NCBI GenBank assembly: GCA_014728875.1
Contig: WJKV01000049.1
Span: 1-11,734 of the forward strand
From: Candidatus Woesearchaeota archaeon
Lineage (GTDB): Archaea > Nanobdellota > Nanobdellia > Woesearchaeales > WJKV01
Length of the DNA stretch: 11,734 bases
Direction of reading: 5' to 3'
A model generated the notes under the pieces. The model saw only the letters and a list, made by a program, of their open reading frames with translations. It had not been told where the DNA came from and ran no database searches. A program made the position numbers and the translations under genes. Below are positions 1 through 6,584 of the stretch, piece by piece; positions within the stretch are counted from its first letter, which is position 1; each line of letters opens with the position of its first letter.

Positions 1-339
1 GAATATCAGGATCCAGAATCCCAGCAGAAAGAACACGCCTCTTCCTATCCTGCCTGTGTAGAAATGTCCGATTCCCAGTATGCCTATCAGGCCCAGCAGC
101 AGCTCAAGCAGGACAGCGGCAACAGGGCTCTTTTTGATTCCTGCTGGTTTTGGTCTAACAGCAGGCCTTGCAGCAGGTCGCGCAGTAGTTCTTGCAGCTT
201 TCTTTTTCGCAGGCTTTCTTGATGGTTTTCTTGCTGTTTTTCTTTTTGCAGCAGTTTTCCTTTTAGAAGCTTTCTTTTTGACGGTCTTTCTTTTAGGCGC
301 CTTTCTTTTAGAAGTTCTTTTGGTTTTTCTTTTAGCCAT
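1..339 (-). CDS. Lysine/arginine-rich protein with TM2-type membrane domain (partial)
   Basis: The frame is open from ATG at 339 to the window edge (113 codons visible), so the C-terminus is missing. Residues 1-66 are almost wholly Lys, Arg, Ala, Pro and Thr in KRK/AKR/RKP units, like a histone H1 tail. From about residue 71 the chain turns hydrophobic (SPVAAVLLELLLGLIGI), followed by GIGHFYTGRIGRG at 89-101 and a second hydrophobic stretch. The G-x-G-H-x-F-Y-x-G-R core followed by a helix is the hallmark of the TM2 domain, two membrane helices joined by a short turn. A Shine-Dalgarno AGGTGA lies 7 nt before the ATG and a TATA box lies further upstream, supporting this start. A role in tying nucleic acid or ribosomes to the membrane is possible but is my inference. 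The TM2 call is fairly sure; the function is unknown. Confidence 0.75.
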   Translation of the reverse strand, partial: MAKRKTKRTSKRKAPKRKTVKKKASKRKTAAKRKTARKPSRKPAKKKAARTTARPAARPAVRPKPAGIKKSPVAAVLLELLLGLIGILGIGHFYTGRIGRGVFFLLGFWILIF

Positions 340-385
340 TATGAATTCACCTATCCCCCAATGATAGTGTGAATTAACTGCTTTT

Positions 386-396
386 GGTATATAAAT
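386..396 (-). promoter_or_regulatory. TATA box of the basic-tail TM2 gene
   Basis: On the minus strand this reads ATTTATATACC, a near-consensus archaeal TATA box. Transcription would start about 26 nt downstream, near 365, giving a leader of roughly 25 nt that contains the Shine-Dalgarno AGGTGA at 347-352. It sits in the 65-nt gap after the ftsY stop codon, so the TM2 gene is probably a separate transcription unit. Confidence 0.65.
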
Positions 397-404
397 CTTT
401 CTGT

Positions 405-1658
405 TTAAGCTGAAAGACCAAGATTTGCCAGGACAATGTCAGGAGAGAATTCCTGCAGATCCTCATAGCCCTGCCCCACGCCGAAATAAAGGATGGGCTT
501 GTTTGTCACATAAGAGATGGATATTGCTCCCCCGCCCTTGTCATCAACATCTGTCTTTGAAAGTATGATCCCGTCAATCCCCACATGCTCTTTGAATTCC
601 TTTGCCTGCTCTACAGCATCATTGCCTGTCAATGCATCGCCTACAAAAACCTTCAGGTCAGGCTTGCTGACTCTCACGACTTTGTGAAGCTCTTCCATCA
701 GATTGACATTGCTGTGCTGTCTTCCTGCAGTATCTATCAGCACAACATCTATCTTTTTCGCTTTTGCATGCGCGACAGCGTCATAGCAGACAGCGGCTGC
801 ATCGCTCCCGTATTCGTGCTTTATCAGCTTGATGCCGAGATTGTTCGCATGCTCTTCAAGCTGTTCTATCGCAGCGACCCTGAAAGTGTCTGCTGCAGCC
901 ATTATGCAGGTCAGCCCGTTGTCCTGCAGTTTCTTTGCAAGCTTCGCAAGAGAGGTGGTTTTTCCAACACCGTTTATCCCTACAAATACAATCACAAAAG
1001 GCTTTTCTTTCTTTTGTTTTATTCTTTCTATCAAGTTTATCTTTTCAACATCAAAAAGCTCTCTTATGCTGTCCTTTAAAGTGTCTTTTATGATCTTTTC
1101 TATGCCCAGCCTGCTGATCTTTTCCTCGCAGAGCTGTTTCTTAAGATCGTCCTTGACTTTGTCTATCACTTCAACAGCAACATTGTTCTCCATCAAGACA
1201 ATCTCCAGGTTCCAGAACAGGTCATTGAATTTCTCATCAGAAAGCCTGGTTTTTACAACACCTTCTCTTATCCGTTTGAAAAATCCTTTTTTCTCTTTAG
1301 GTTTTTCTTCTATGATTTTAAGTTCTTCTTTAAGTTCTGGTTTTGGCTTTTCTTTTTTTATTTCTTCTTTAATTTCTGGTCTCTCTTTTACTTCTGGTTT
1401 GGCTTCCGGCTTCTTTATCTCTGGTTTGGCTTCTTTTTTGACTTCCTCTTTTACAGCAGGTTCTTCTTTGATCTCTTTTTTTATCTCTTCTTTCTTTTCT
1501 TCTTTGATTTCCGGCTTGACTTCTGGCTGTTCTATCTTTTCTTTTTCTTCTATAGGTTCTTCTATTCTTTCTTCTGCTTTCTCTTCTACTTCTTCCTCTA
1601 CTTTCTTGCTGAACTTTCCTACTGCATCCTTCAGTTTATTTTTTAAGAACTTAAACAT
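405..1658 (-). CDS. ftsY: Signal recognition particle receptor FtsY
   Basis: FtsY is the membrane-side GTPase that receives ribosomes bound to SRP54 and hands them to the Sec translocon. The 417-residue protein starts with a short amphipathic stretch (MFKFLKNKLKDAVGKF), then has about 100 residues of Glu/Lys-rich low-complexity sequence (about 20-124), the acidic A region typical of FtsY. An N domain follows (about 125-215) and then the G domain: G1 GINGVGKTT at 227-235, DTFR at 257-260, G3 DTAGR at 309-313, G4 SKTD at 367-370, and the closing GVGQGYEDL at 393-401. All GTPase motifs are intact. The ATG lies 2 nt after the prefoldin alpha stop codon, with a GGGAG Shine-Dalgarno inside the end of that gene, so it is the last gene of the aIF6-pfdA-ftsY operon. 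The acidic/basic linker is longer than usual but in keeping with the family. Confidence 0.97.
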   Translation of the reverse strand: MFKFLKNKLKDAVGKFSKKVEEEVEEKAEERIEEPIEEKEKIEQPEVKPEIKEEKKEEIKKEIKEEPAVKEEVKKEAKPEIKKPEAKPEVKERPEIKEEIKKEKPKPELKEELKIIEEKPKEKKGFFKRIREGVVKTRLSDEKFNDLFWNLEIVLMENNVAVEVIDKVKDDLKKQLCEEKISRLGIEKIIKDTLKDSIRELFDVEKINLIERIKQKKEKPFVIVFVGINGVGKTTSLAKLAKKLQDNGLTCIMAAADTFRVAAIEQLEEHANNLGIKLIKHEYGSDAAAVCYDAVAHAKAKKIDVVLIDTAGRQHSNVNLMEELHKVVRVSKPDLKVFVGDALTGNDAVEQAKEFKEHVGIDGIILSKTDVDDKGGGAISISYVTNKPILYFGVGQGYEDLQEFSPDIVLANLGLSA

Positions 1659-1660
1659 GT

Positions 1661-2113
1661 TTATTCTCCCATCTGCAGCTGCATAGTCTGCACCTGCGCG
1701 CTCATGTTCTCGAACTGTTCTGCAAGCTGCTCCCTCACTTTGACTATTTCTTTTTTCTGGTCCTCTACAAGCTTTTTTGTCTCTTCTATTGTCTTCTCGA
1801 CAGCCGTTCCTCCTCCGACATTCAGCACGACATTCTTGTTCTCTTCAAGCTTTGTCTTGAGAAAGATGCCCGATGCGAGCGGAGCCAGCATCTCGCTCCC
1901 TGTCTCTGCCTTTGGGATCTCGTTCAATGCAGCTTCTGTCTGGGAAAGCTCTTCTATCTGCGCATCAACCTGCTGTATCTGCTGCTGGAGCTGCTTCAGC
2001 TGCTGTCCCATCATCTGCAGTTCCATGTAAGCCTGCCTAAGTTTCTGCTCTTTTTGCTCTTCTGTCTCTTTTGATTGTTCTTTTGCTTGGTTTTTTTCTT
2101 GTTTTTTAGCCAT
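1661..2113 (-). CDS. pfdA: Prefoldin subunit alpha
   Basis: Prefoldin alpha forms a hexamer (two alpha, four beta) that captures unfolded proteins and passes them to the thermosome. The 150-residue length fits the archaeal family. A charged Gln/Glu-rich N-terminus (1-25) leads into a first coiled coil (about 25-62, with MGQQLKQLQQQIQQVDAQIEEL), then the central beta region containing PLASGIFLKTKLEENKNVVL and the VGGGTAVEKT turn (about 76-107), and a second coiled coil to the end. These match the alpha class, which has two beta hairpins. The start is fixed by a strong Shine-Dalgarno AAGGAGTGA (2120-2128) that overlaps the stop codon of the aIF6 gene. The spacing to aIF6 is 6 nt and to ftsY 2 nt, so the three genes are surely co-transcribed. 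Prefoldin beta is not in the window. Confidence 0.95.
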   Translation of the reverse strand: MAKKQEKNQAKEQSKETEEQKEQKLRQAYMELQMMGQQLKQLQQQIQQVDAQIEELSQTEAALNEIPKAETGSEMLAPLASGIFLKTKLEENKNVVLNVGGGTAVEKTIEETKKLVEDQKKEIVKVREQLAEQFENMSAQVQTMQLQMGE

Positions 2114-2119
2114 ACTATA

Positions 2120-2797
2120 TCACTCCTTGATTCTTATCGCATCCTCGAACATGAGGATCTCGTCACCCCTCACCTTGCTGGAAATAACATAACCCTTGTT
2201 GTTCGCAAACACGCCGCTTCTTATGTAAGGGCTGCCTGCGATCGTGCCCGGGATCAGCTCTATGTTCAGCAGCTTCTGCAGATCTGCGAGCTGCTTCTTT
2301 GTGATGTCCTCGTGCACAAAACCTCCCTTTGAATTGACAGCTGCAAGACTGCCCACATTCGTATGCCCGCCTATCTCGCCGGGGACAACCCTGACTTTCA
2401 ATGCCTGCCTTATCTGTTTCTTTACAACTGCCGAGAACTCAGGATTCACAAAAGCGCCGCTGTCATTCGCAAGTATATTGTTCCCGAGACAGTTGAGGTC
2501 AGTCTTTATCACCTTGAAATCTATCTCGTACTGTTTGCTGAAATCCTGCAGGTCCTTGAACTCCTCATGGAAGATGTAGTCAGGAACAAGCACGCAGTTG
2601 TTGTTTCCTGCCATGAACACGCCAACAAGATCAGTTCCTGCAATCGACAGGTTCTCGACAGGCACCTCCAATGCGCCCTCTATCTTCTTCAGATACTTCT
2701 TTTTTACATTGCTTCCTACAAAACATATCCTGTCATTGCAGTAGCCGAAAAGCCCCACATTCGTTATATTGTCGAAACGCAGTTTATATACACCCAT
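2120..2797 (-). CDS. eif6: Translation initiation factor 6 (aIF6)
   Basis: aIF6 binds the large ribosomal subunit and prevents premature joining with the small one; it acts in subunit maturation and recycling. The fold is a fivefold pseudo-repeat (pentein), and repeats can be seen: GLFGYCNDRICFVG, TDLVGVFMAGNNNCVLVP, NCLGNNILANDSGAFVNP, TNVGSLAAVNSKGGFVH and PYIRSGVFANNKGYVIS. I chose the ATG at 2797, giving 225 residues, near the usual archaeal length. An in-frame ATG at 2815 exists, but the TATA box at 2821-2830 would place the transcript start near 2799, so that codon would not be transcribed and the mRNA would be nearly leaderless. The protein starting MGVYKLRFDN also aligns better with known aIF6 N-termini. 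It heads the operon with prefoldin alpha and ftsY. The ribosomal protein genes often found beside aIF6 in other archaea are absent. Confidence 0.93.
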   Translation of the reverse strand: MGVYKLRFDNITNVGLFGYCNDRICFVGSNVKKKYLKKIEGALEVPVENLSIAGTDLVGVFMAGNNNCVLVPDYIFHEEFKDLQDFSKQYEIDFKVIKTDLNCLGNNILANDSGAFVNPEFSAVVKKQIRQALKVRVVPGEIGGHTNVGSLAAVNSKGGFVHEDITKKQLADLQKLLNIELIPGTIAGSPYIRSGVFANNKGYVISSKVRGDEILMFEDAIRIKE

Positions 2798-2820
2798 ATC
2801 GTCGACAGAGTTCACTATAG

Positions 2821-2830
2821 TTTATAAAGG
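2821..2830 (-). promoter_or_regulatory. TATA box of the aIF6-pfdA-ftsY operon
   Basis: Reads CCTTTATAAA on the minus strand, with an A-rich stretch just upstream that could serve as the TFB recognition element. The expected start of transcription (about 2799) almost coincides with the ATG at 2797. This decides the aIF6 start codon. A second AT-rich stretch at 2840-2852 is less like a TATA box. Confidence 0.65.
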
Positions 2831-2855
2831 TTTTGGGAATAAATTTTTTAAATCA

Positions 2856-2883
2856 GAAAATAAGAAATAAAAGAAAAAAGAAT
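2856..2883 (-). terminator. T-rich terminator after the lipoprotein pair
   Basis: Downstream of the lipoprotein stop codon the minus strand carries several T runs separated by single bases (TTCTTTTTTCTTTTATTTC). Archaeal RNA polymerase stops at such T tracts without needing a hairpin, and none is seen here. Confidence 0.5.
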
Positions 2884-2891
2884 GTTTATCT

Positions 2892-3719
2892 TCATTCCAT
2901 TGTCTGATGGACCACGTCCTCTTCTGTCACGCTGTTCGACAGCACTTCAAAGGTCCACATCTTTGGATCTTTTGCATCGACATCCTTAACAACCTGTGCT
3001 GCAACACCGTAATAATCGTATAGGTTCATGATGTTTGTCTTTCCGTCTTCTTTATATTCTACAACGGCCGTGTTCCTGTTGAACATTGTTTCAGTGCCGG
3101 TCTTGTCGCCGCAGCCGAGCATCTTGGCCCAGTCCATCGGAGTGAACACATAATAGTCGTCGTATTCAACATCGAACGGCTTGTTCAGGTCGTCGCATCT
3201 TACCCTGTCCTCGCAGTATGCGATGGCTTCTTTTGTGTCTGTGTCAAGATAGACCGCATTGAAATATTCTCCTCTGGTGAACTTGGATGCTTCCGGAAGA
3301 ATGATCTTCATCTTGCTGTCCTTCACATACACTTCAGACTCTTCCCTGAAATAAGGAGGCTTCCTCATCAGATAGCGGAGCTGTTTTGTTTTTTCTGCCT
3401 TGTCCAAAAGCTCCTTCACTTCAGGATCATGGCAGCCTGTGTTAATGTCAACAACGCTTTCTCCTGTGACAGATTCCATTCCTGCATCTTCAGGAACGTC
3501 CTTTACTTTTTTCTCTTCAGCAGGCTCTTCCGCCTCGACAGGTTTTTCCTCGCCAGGAGCCGGCGGCGGTGAAGGAAGCTCAACAGTTTTCTCTTCTGTC
3601 TCCTCTGTCTCTGCAGCTTCTTCCTCTGCAACAGGTGTCAGTTCTGTCTTTCCGCCGCACGCTGTGATGAACAGGCTCGCGACGATAAGCAAAACTATTG
3701 CAAATGCTAATTTCTTCAT
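2892..3719 (-). CDS. Putative acidic lipoprotein, paralogue A
   Basis: A secreted, lipid-anchored protein of unknown function, 275 residues. Residues 1-20 form a signal peptide (KK, then FAIVLLIVASLFITA) ending in a lipobox with Cys21 as the likely lipid-modified residue. A Glu/Pro-rich linker (about 25-75) follows, then a folded domain (about 95-270). That domain matches the neighbouring protein encoded at 3716-4528 along its length: EVYVKDSKMKI against EVFIRGNKMRL, NKPFDVEYDDY against NQPFDIDFDRF, DWAKMLG against HWAKQIP, LYDYYGVAAQV against VYDFYNLPAKV. Both share a C-x5-C pair (CEDRVRC here), a likely disulfide. The ATG overlaps the neighbour's stop as ATGA, behind a perfect GGAGGTG Shine-Dalgarno 7 nt away, so translation is coupled. 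I recognise no named family. Confidence 0.85.
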   Translation of the reverse strand: MKKLAFAIVLLIVASLFITACGGKTELTPVAEEEAAETEETEEKTVELPSPPPAPGEEKPVEAEEPAEEKKVKDVPEDAGMESVTGESVVDINTGCHDPEVKELLDKAEKTKQLRYLMRKPPYFREESEVYVKDSKMKIILPEASKFTRGEYFNAVYLDTDTKEAIAYCEDRVRCDDLNKPFDVEYDDYYVFTPMDWAKMLGCGDKTGTETMFNRNTAVVEYKEDGKTNIMNLYDYYGVAAQVVKDVDAKDPKMWTFEVLSNSVTEEDVVHQTME

Positions 3720-4528
3720 ATTAATACACCTCCAATCGTAACGTCCCTCTCAGGACATGTTGTTTTGAATATCTCGAAAGAGTATGATTTTCCTGCAGTC
3801 TTTACTTTTGCAGGCAGGTTGTAGAAATCGTATACCTGCATCTCTACATTCCCATATTCGAGAGACTTAACATTTCTTCCCATGAACGTGGTGGTTCCTG
3901 TAAATCTTGCAGAATACGGAATTTGTTTTGCCCAGTGCATAGGTGTCTTGAGCCTCAAGAAACGGTCAAAATCGATATCAAAAGGCTGGTTGAAGTTCAT
4001 GCTGCATTTGATTCCGTCTGCACACACTGCTTTTGCAGTCTCATCGCTGAAATCAATAAATATCTGCGTGTAAGAGTCCTTTTCATCGCTCTGCAGGCTC
4101 GAGAACTTCAATCTCATCTTATTGCCCCTGATAAAGACTTCGCAATCATCGAACCGCCCTCCAAGCTCCCTGTAAAAATAATGGATGTCGTCTGTGCTTT
4201 CACCTGCTTTTCTTATCTCTGCAATCTCTGGATCAACACCTTCAGGCACAGTCTCTTCTGTTTCTTCAGGTTCTGCTTCTTCTGCAGTCTCTTCTGGTTC
4301 CGGCTGCTTGTATTCTTCAACTTCTTTTTCTTCTTCTGCCGGTTCTTCATATTCTATCTCTATGTCTTCTGCTTCTTTTTCCAGGTCCATCAGCTCCTCT
4401 GCTTCTTCTATTGTCTGCTCCATCTCTTCTGCTTCTTCAACAGGCTTCAGCTCATAAGAAGCACAGCCGGATACAAGCAATGCTATCAGAATTATACATA
4501 CAGCGATTGTTACTTTGAAGCCCCCCAT
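3716..4528 (-). CDS. Putative acidic lipoprotein, paralogue B
   Basis: A second secreted lipoprotein (270 residues) and first gene of a two-gene operon. The signal peptide (about 1-21, IAVCIILIALLVSG) ends in a lipobox LVSGC with Cys22. Residues about 30-100 are extremely rich in Glu, a negatively charged spacer that would hold the C-terminal domain away from the membrane. The domain from about residue 100 is homologous to that of paralogue A, with the C-x5-C pair written CADGIKC. The two proteins have diverged well beyond recent duplication. The TATA box at 4552-4562 predicts a transcript start within a few nucleotides of the ATG, and no Shine-Dalgarno is present, so the message is probably leaderless. 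No enzymatic motif is evident; a structural, adhesive or binding role at the cell surface is a guess. Confidence 0.85.
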   Translation of the reverse strand: MGGFKVTIAVCIILIALLVSGCASYELKPVEEAEEMEQTIEEAEELMDLEKEAEDIEIEYEEPAEEEKEVEEYKQPEPEETAEEAEPEETEETVPEGVDPEIAEIRKAGESTDDIHYFYRELGGRFDDCEVFIRGNKMRLKFSSLQSDEKDSYTQIFIDFSDETAKAVCADGIKCSMNFNQPFDIDFDRFLRLKTPMHWAKQIPYSARFTGTTTFMGRNVKSLEYGNVEMQVYDFYNLPAKVKTAGKSYSFEIFKTTCPERDVTIGGVLI

Positions 4529-4551
4529 TATTACTTGCTTTAAATGACCGG

Positions 4552-4562
4552 ATTATATAAAC
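4552..4562 (-). promoter_or_regulatory. TATA box of the lipoprotein operon
   Basis: Minus strand GTTTATATAAT, close to the archaeal consensus. Its centre is about 28 nt before the ATG at 4528, so transcription should start at or next to the start codon. Confidence 0.7.
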
Positions 4563-4574
4563 GTTTCCATTTAA

Positions 4575-4597
4575 ATAAAAAGAATAAAAAGAATAAA
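4575..4597 (-). terminator. T-rich terminator after the zinc-ribbon gene
   Basis: Directly after the stop codon the minus strand has two copies of TTCTTTTTA followed by TTTAAAT. These T runs are a plausible archaeal terminator and separate this gene from the promoter of the lipoprotein operon just beyond. Confidence 0.5.
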
Positions 4598-4780
4598 CTA
4601 TTTCTTTTTCTTTTTTGCTGCTCCACTCTTCTTTTTCGCGCCGCCGCCCATGATTCTGCACATGGTGGTCCCGCACTTAGGGCATTTGCCTTTCATAGCT
4701 TTTCTTCCGTTCTTAAGAGTGGTTTCTTTTGGATCCTTCATCTGTTGTTTTTTCTTACATTTCACACAATACGCTTCCAT
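4598..4780 (-). CDS. Small two-CxxC zinc-ribbon protein (DUF5679-like)
   Basis: A 60-residue protein with two zinc-binding knuckles, C5-x2-C8 and C33-x2-C36, around a basic middle section (KKKQQMKDPKETTLKNGRKA). A further Cys41 lies in the CRIMGGG stretch, and the tail is a run of lysines (KKKSGAAKKKKK). The layout AYCVKCKKKQ ... KGKCPKCGTTMCRI resembles the short archaeal proteins annotated as DUF5679, whose role is not known; the basic tail suggests binding to nucleic acid. A strong Shine-Dalgarno GGAGGG sits 8 nt before the ATG, which fixes the start. It is monocistronic, lying between the kinase gene and the lipoprotein operon with a terminator behind it. Such short genes are easily missed, but the motif pattern and ribosome binding site make this one convincing. 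Confidence 0.85.
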   Translation of the reverse strand: MEAYCVKCKKKQQMKDPKETTLKNGRKAMKGKCPKCGTTMCRIMGGGAKKKSGAAKKKKK

Positions 4781-4846
4781 TCTATCTTCCCTCCTTTATG
4801 TCAGTATGATGAATATCACACTTTTTTGCATACAGAAGCTTCATTA

Positions 4847-4856
4847 GTTTAAAAAC
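4847..4856 (-). promoter_or_regulatory. Possible TATA box of the zinc-ribbon gene
   Basis: Minus strand GTTTTTAAAC. A start of transcription near 4825 would give a leader of about 45 nt containing the Shine-Dalgarno GGAGGG at 4789-4794. The AT-rich stretch at 4862-4880 is an alternative. Confidence 0.35.
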
Positions 4857-4896
4857 ATTTTGATTTTTTATATTAAAAATAACAGAATTTAGGTTA

Positions 4897-6351
4897 TCAC
4901 TCTTTAGTTGAAAAATTATCTGTCTTTCTTCTTGTCTTTCTTCTTTCCCTTGCCCAGACTTCAAAATCGTCCTCTAACTGCCTGCTGTTTCCGTTGGTTT
5001 TTTGCTTTTGCTTGCCAACAGGACCGCTGTTGAATCTTTCAGTGCCTGTATTTATCTTTCTGCCGTTCTTTCTTGCAAACTCTCTTCTCTCAGGCCCCAG
5101 TCTTCTGCCCCTGTGCTCTGCATAAAGATGTGAGATCTGATCATACAATTCTCTAAGCGACAGCCTCTTTCTGTTGTCAAGCTGTGTTGCCTGTATGACG
5201 ATTTTCTTCAGCATCCTTGCCAAAGGACTATCTTCTGATATCCTGTCATAGTCGAACGGAGAGACACCGCCTGCGAATAGTGAATAAACGCCCATAAGCT
5301 GTTTTATCGAATTCTTCTCATTGACAAGCTCTCTGCCTGTGTATCTTGTGCTGTCTTTAATGTGCTCAAAAGGCCTTAGGCCCGTCATCAGTTCGTAAAC
5401 TGTTGCACAGATAGCATAAGCCTCGCTTTTCCCGCCCGGCGCTCTTGCAACAAAAGTCGCCTTTTCTTCAACATCGCTTACGTCCATTCCGCCGTATAGT
5501 GCGACCAATTCAGGAGCTGTGTATATTACAGAGCTTAATCCAACATCAGTCAACAGGTCAGTAACTTCTTTGTTTTTCGCGTCATTATCTCTTTCTTTGA
5601 TTGCAGTTTCCAATGGCTTAAAGACTTCTTTTCTTCTTGCGCTTCCCAGATCTACCAATATAGGCTGTCCGTCTGTCCTGATTATCAAGTTGTCTGGTTT
5701 AAAATCTCCGTATAGGAAACCGTTCCTGTTCATGTGCATCAAAGCATTTGCACAGCCTGCTAGATAGTCAAGCAACAGTTCTGAGTTATACTTTCCATTG
5801 TGTTTTTTCCTTGAAGACGCTTCAACATATTCCATAATAATCGCAGGTACAACAAATCTGTGTAACGATTTCTGTGCTGCCATGTCTTCTACACTTTTCG
5901 GCATCAACGGGCTTGAAATATAGCCTTTCATATGGACAATATTGTTATTGCCATTTTTTAATGCCTTAAATACTTCTATTTCATTGTTCATCTCAACTGC
6001 TCTTTTTACAAGTGTAGACGGATCAAACGAATTTGTCTTATGATTATATCCATTAGGAAGTTTGACAACAAATTTCAGGTCTTCTGGAAGAACATTGCCT
6101 TCATATCCAATATCAGCCGGTCTTACACCCGGAGCCAATCTTGCAGTATATGCTACGCCCTGCGCACCGGCTGCCAGTTCATCTTCAATCTCAAATATAT
6201 CGAATCTTGTTCCTTTTTTGATAAAATCAGAATATCCTTCCCTCATGATTATCTGGTCCAGATTAAACGGGACCTGGACATACTCGTCTCTACGTCCATC
6301 TTTTACAGGCACTTTCAATTCACATATTCTGTACATGGGAGTAGTTTCCAT
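4897..6351 (-). CDS. Eukaryote-like Ser/Thr protein kinase
   Basis: A cytosolic Hanks-type protein kinase of 484 residues with no membrane segment. The fold can be followed: glycine-rich loop AAGAQGVAYTA (60-70), ATP-binding Lys97 in FVVKLP, Glu124 as the likely partner in helix C, hinge IIMEYVE (171-177), catalytic loop YGDFKPDN (214-221, Asp216, Lys218, Asn221), DLG at 234-236 in place of DFG, APE at 279-281, then SEAYAICATVYELMTG and a late Arg (about 396). The HRD arginine is replaced (YGD), so it is a non-RD kinase. All residues needed for phosphotransfer are present, so it is probably active. Residues 413-484 form a basic, Arg/Lys-rich tail outside the kinase fold. No well-spaced Shine-Dalgarno precedes the ATG; the frame stays open upstream to a stop at 6418-6420. 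The FHA gene lies just upstream on the same strand. Confidence 0.92.
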   Translation of the reverse strand: METTPMYRICELKVPVKDGRRDEYVQVPFNLDQIIMREGYSDFIKKGTRFDIFEIEDELAAGAQGVAYTARLAPGVRPADIGYEGNVLPEDLKFVVKLPNGYNHKTNSFDPSTLVKRAVEMNNEIEVFKALKNGNNNIVHMKGYISSPLMPKSVEDMAAQKSLHRFVVPAIIMEYVEASSRKKHNGKYNSELLLDYLAGCANALMHMNRNGFLYGDFKPDNLIIRTDGQPILVDLGSARRKEVFKPLETAIKERDNDAKNKEVTDLLTDVGLSSVIYTAPELVALYGGMDVSDVEEKATFVARAPGGKSEAYAICATVYELMTGLRPFEHIKDSTRYTGRELVNEKNSIKQLMGVYSLFAGGVSPFDYDRISEDSPLARMLKKIVIQATQLDNRKRLSLRELYDQISHLYAEHRGRRLGPERREFARKNGRKINTGTERFNSGPVGKQKQKTNGNSRQLEDDFEVWARERRKTRRKTDNFSTKE

Positions 6352-6436
6352 TGTTTCTTCTATATCTTCAAAGCCAACTCCCCTTAGAATCTCAATCTCA
6401 CCTCTTGCCTTGCCTGATTATTGATAAGGCATCCAG

Positions 6437-6446
6437 ATATATAAAT
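6437..6446 (-). promoter_or_regulatory. Proximal TATA box of the kinase gene
   Basis: Minus strand ATTTATATAT. It predicts a transcript start near 6416 and a 65-nt leader before the ATG at 6351, much longer than the leaders of most other first genes here. Confidence 0.6.
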
Positions 6447-6542
6447 CTTCTGCACGCCTTAAATCAGCATTTTTAAGCTTTTGAGGCAGATAGCCCCCAA
6501 TTAGGCTTTTGTTCGGTTTATACTCATTTTATTGGGTTAGAA

Positions 6543-6552
6543 GTATATAAAG
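6543..6552 (-). promoter_or_regulatory. Distal TATA box upstream of the kinase gene
   Basis: Minus strand CTTTATATAC, as good a match as the proximal box and about 106 nt further upstream. It would start a transcript near 6521. No open reading frame of note lies between the two boxes, so it is either a second kinase promoter or the promoter of a short non-coding RNA. Confidence 0.5.
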
Positions 6553-6584
6553 CTTATGGTTTTTTGTCTCCATTTAGTGACGAC

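Noticed and set aside
80..364. A 94-codon plus-strand frame with many Phe and Leu, resembling a membrane protein
   Set aside because: It is the mirror of the lysine-rich TM2 gene on the minus strand, which has a TATA box, a ribosome binding site and a recognisable domain.
829..1686. A 285-codon plus-strand frame rich in Ser and Phe opposite ftsY
   Set aside because: It is the mirror of the Glu/Lys-rich N-terminus of FtsY: GAA and AAA codons become TTC and TTT. The minus strand carries all GTPase motifs and a Shine-Dalgarno.
2798..2815. Six extra N-terminal codons for aIF6 from an ATG at 2815
   Set aside because: The TATA box would place the transcript start downstream of this ATG, and the added residues do not extend the match with known aIF6 proteins.
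4782..4964. A 60-codon minus-strand frame between the kinase and zinc-ribbon genes
   Set aside because: It begins inside the kinase gene in another frame, has no ribosome binding site and runs through AT-rich promoter sequence.
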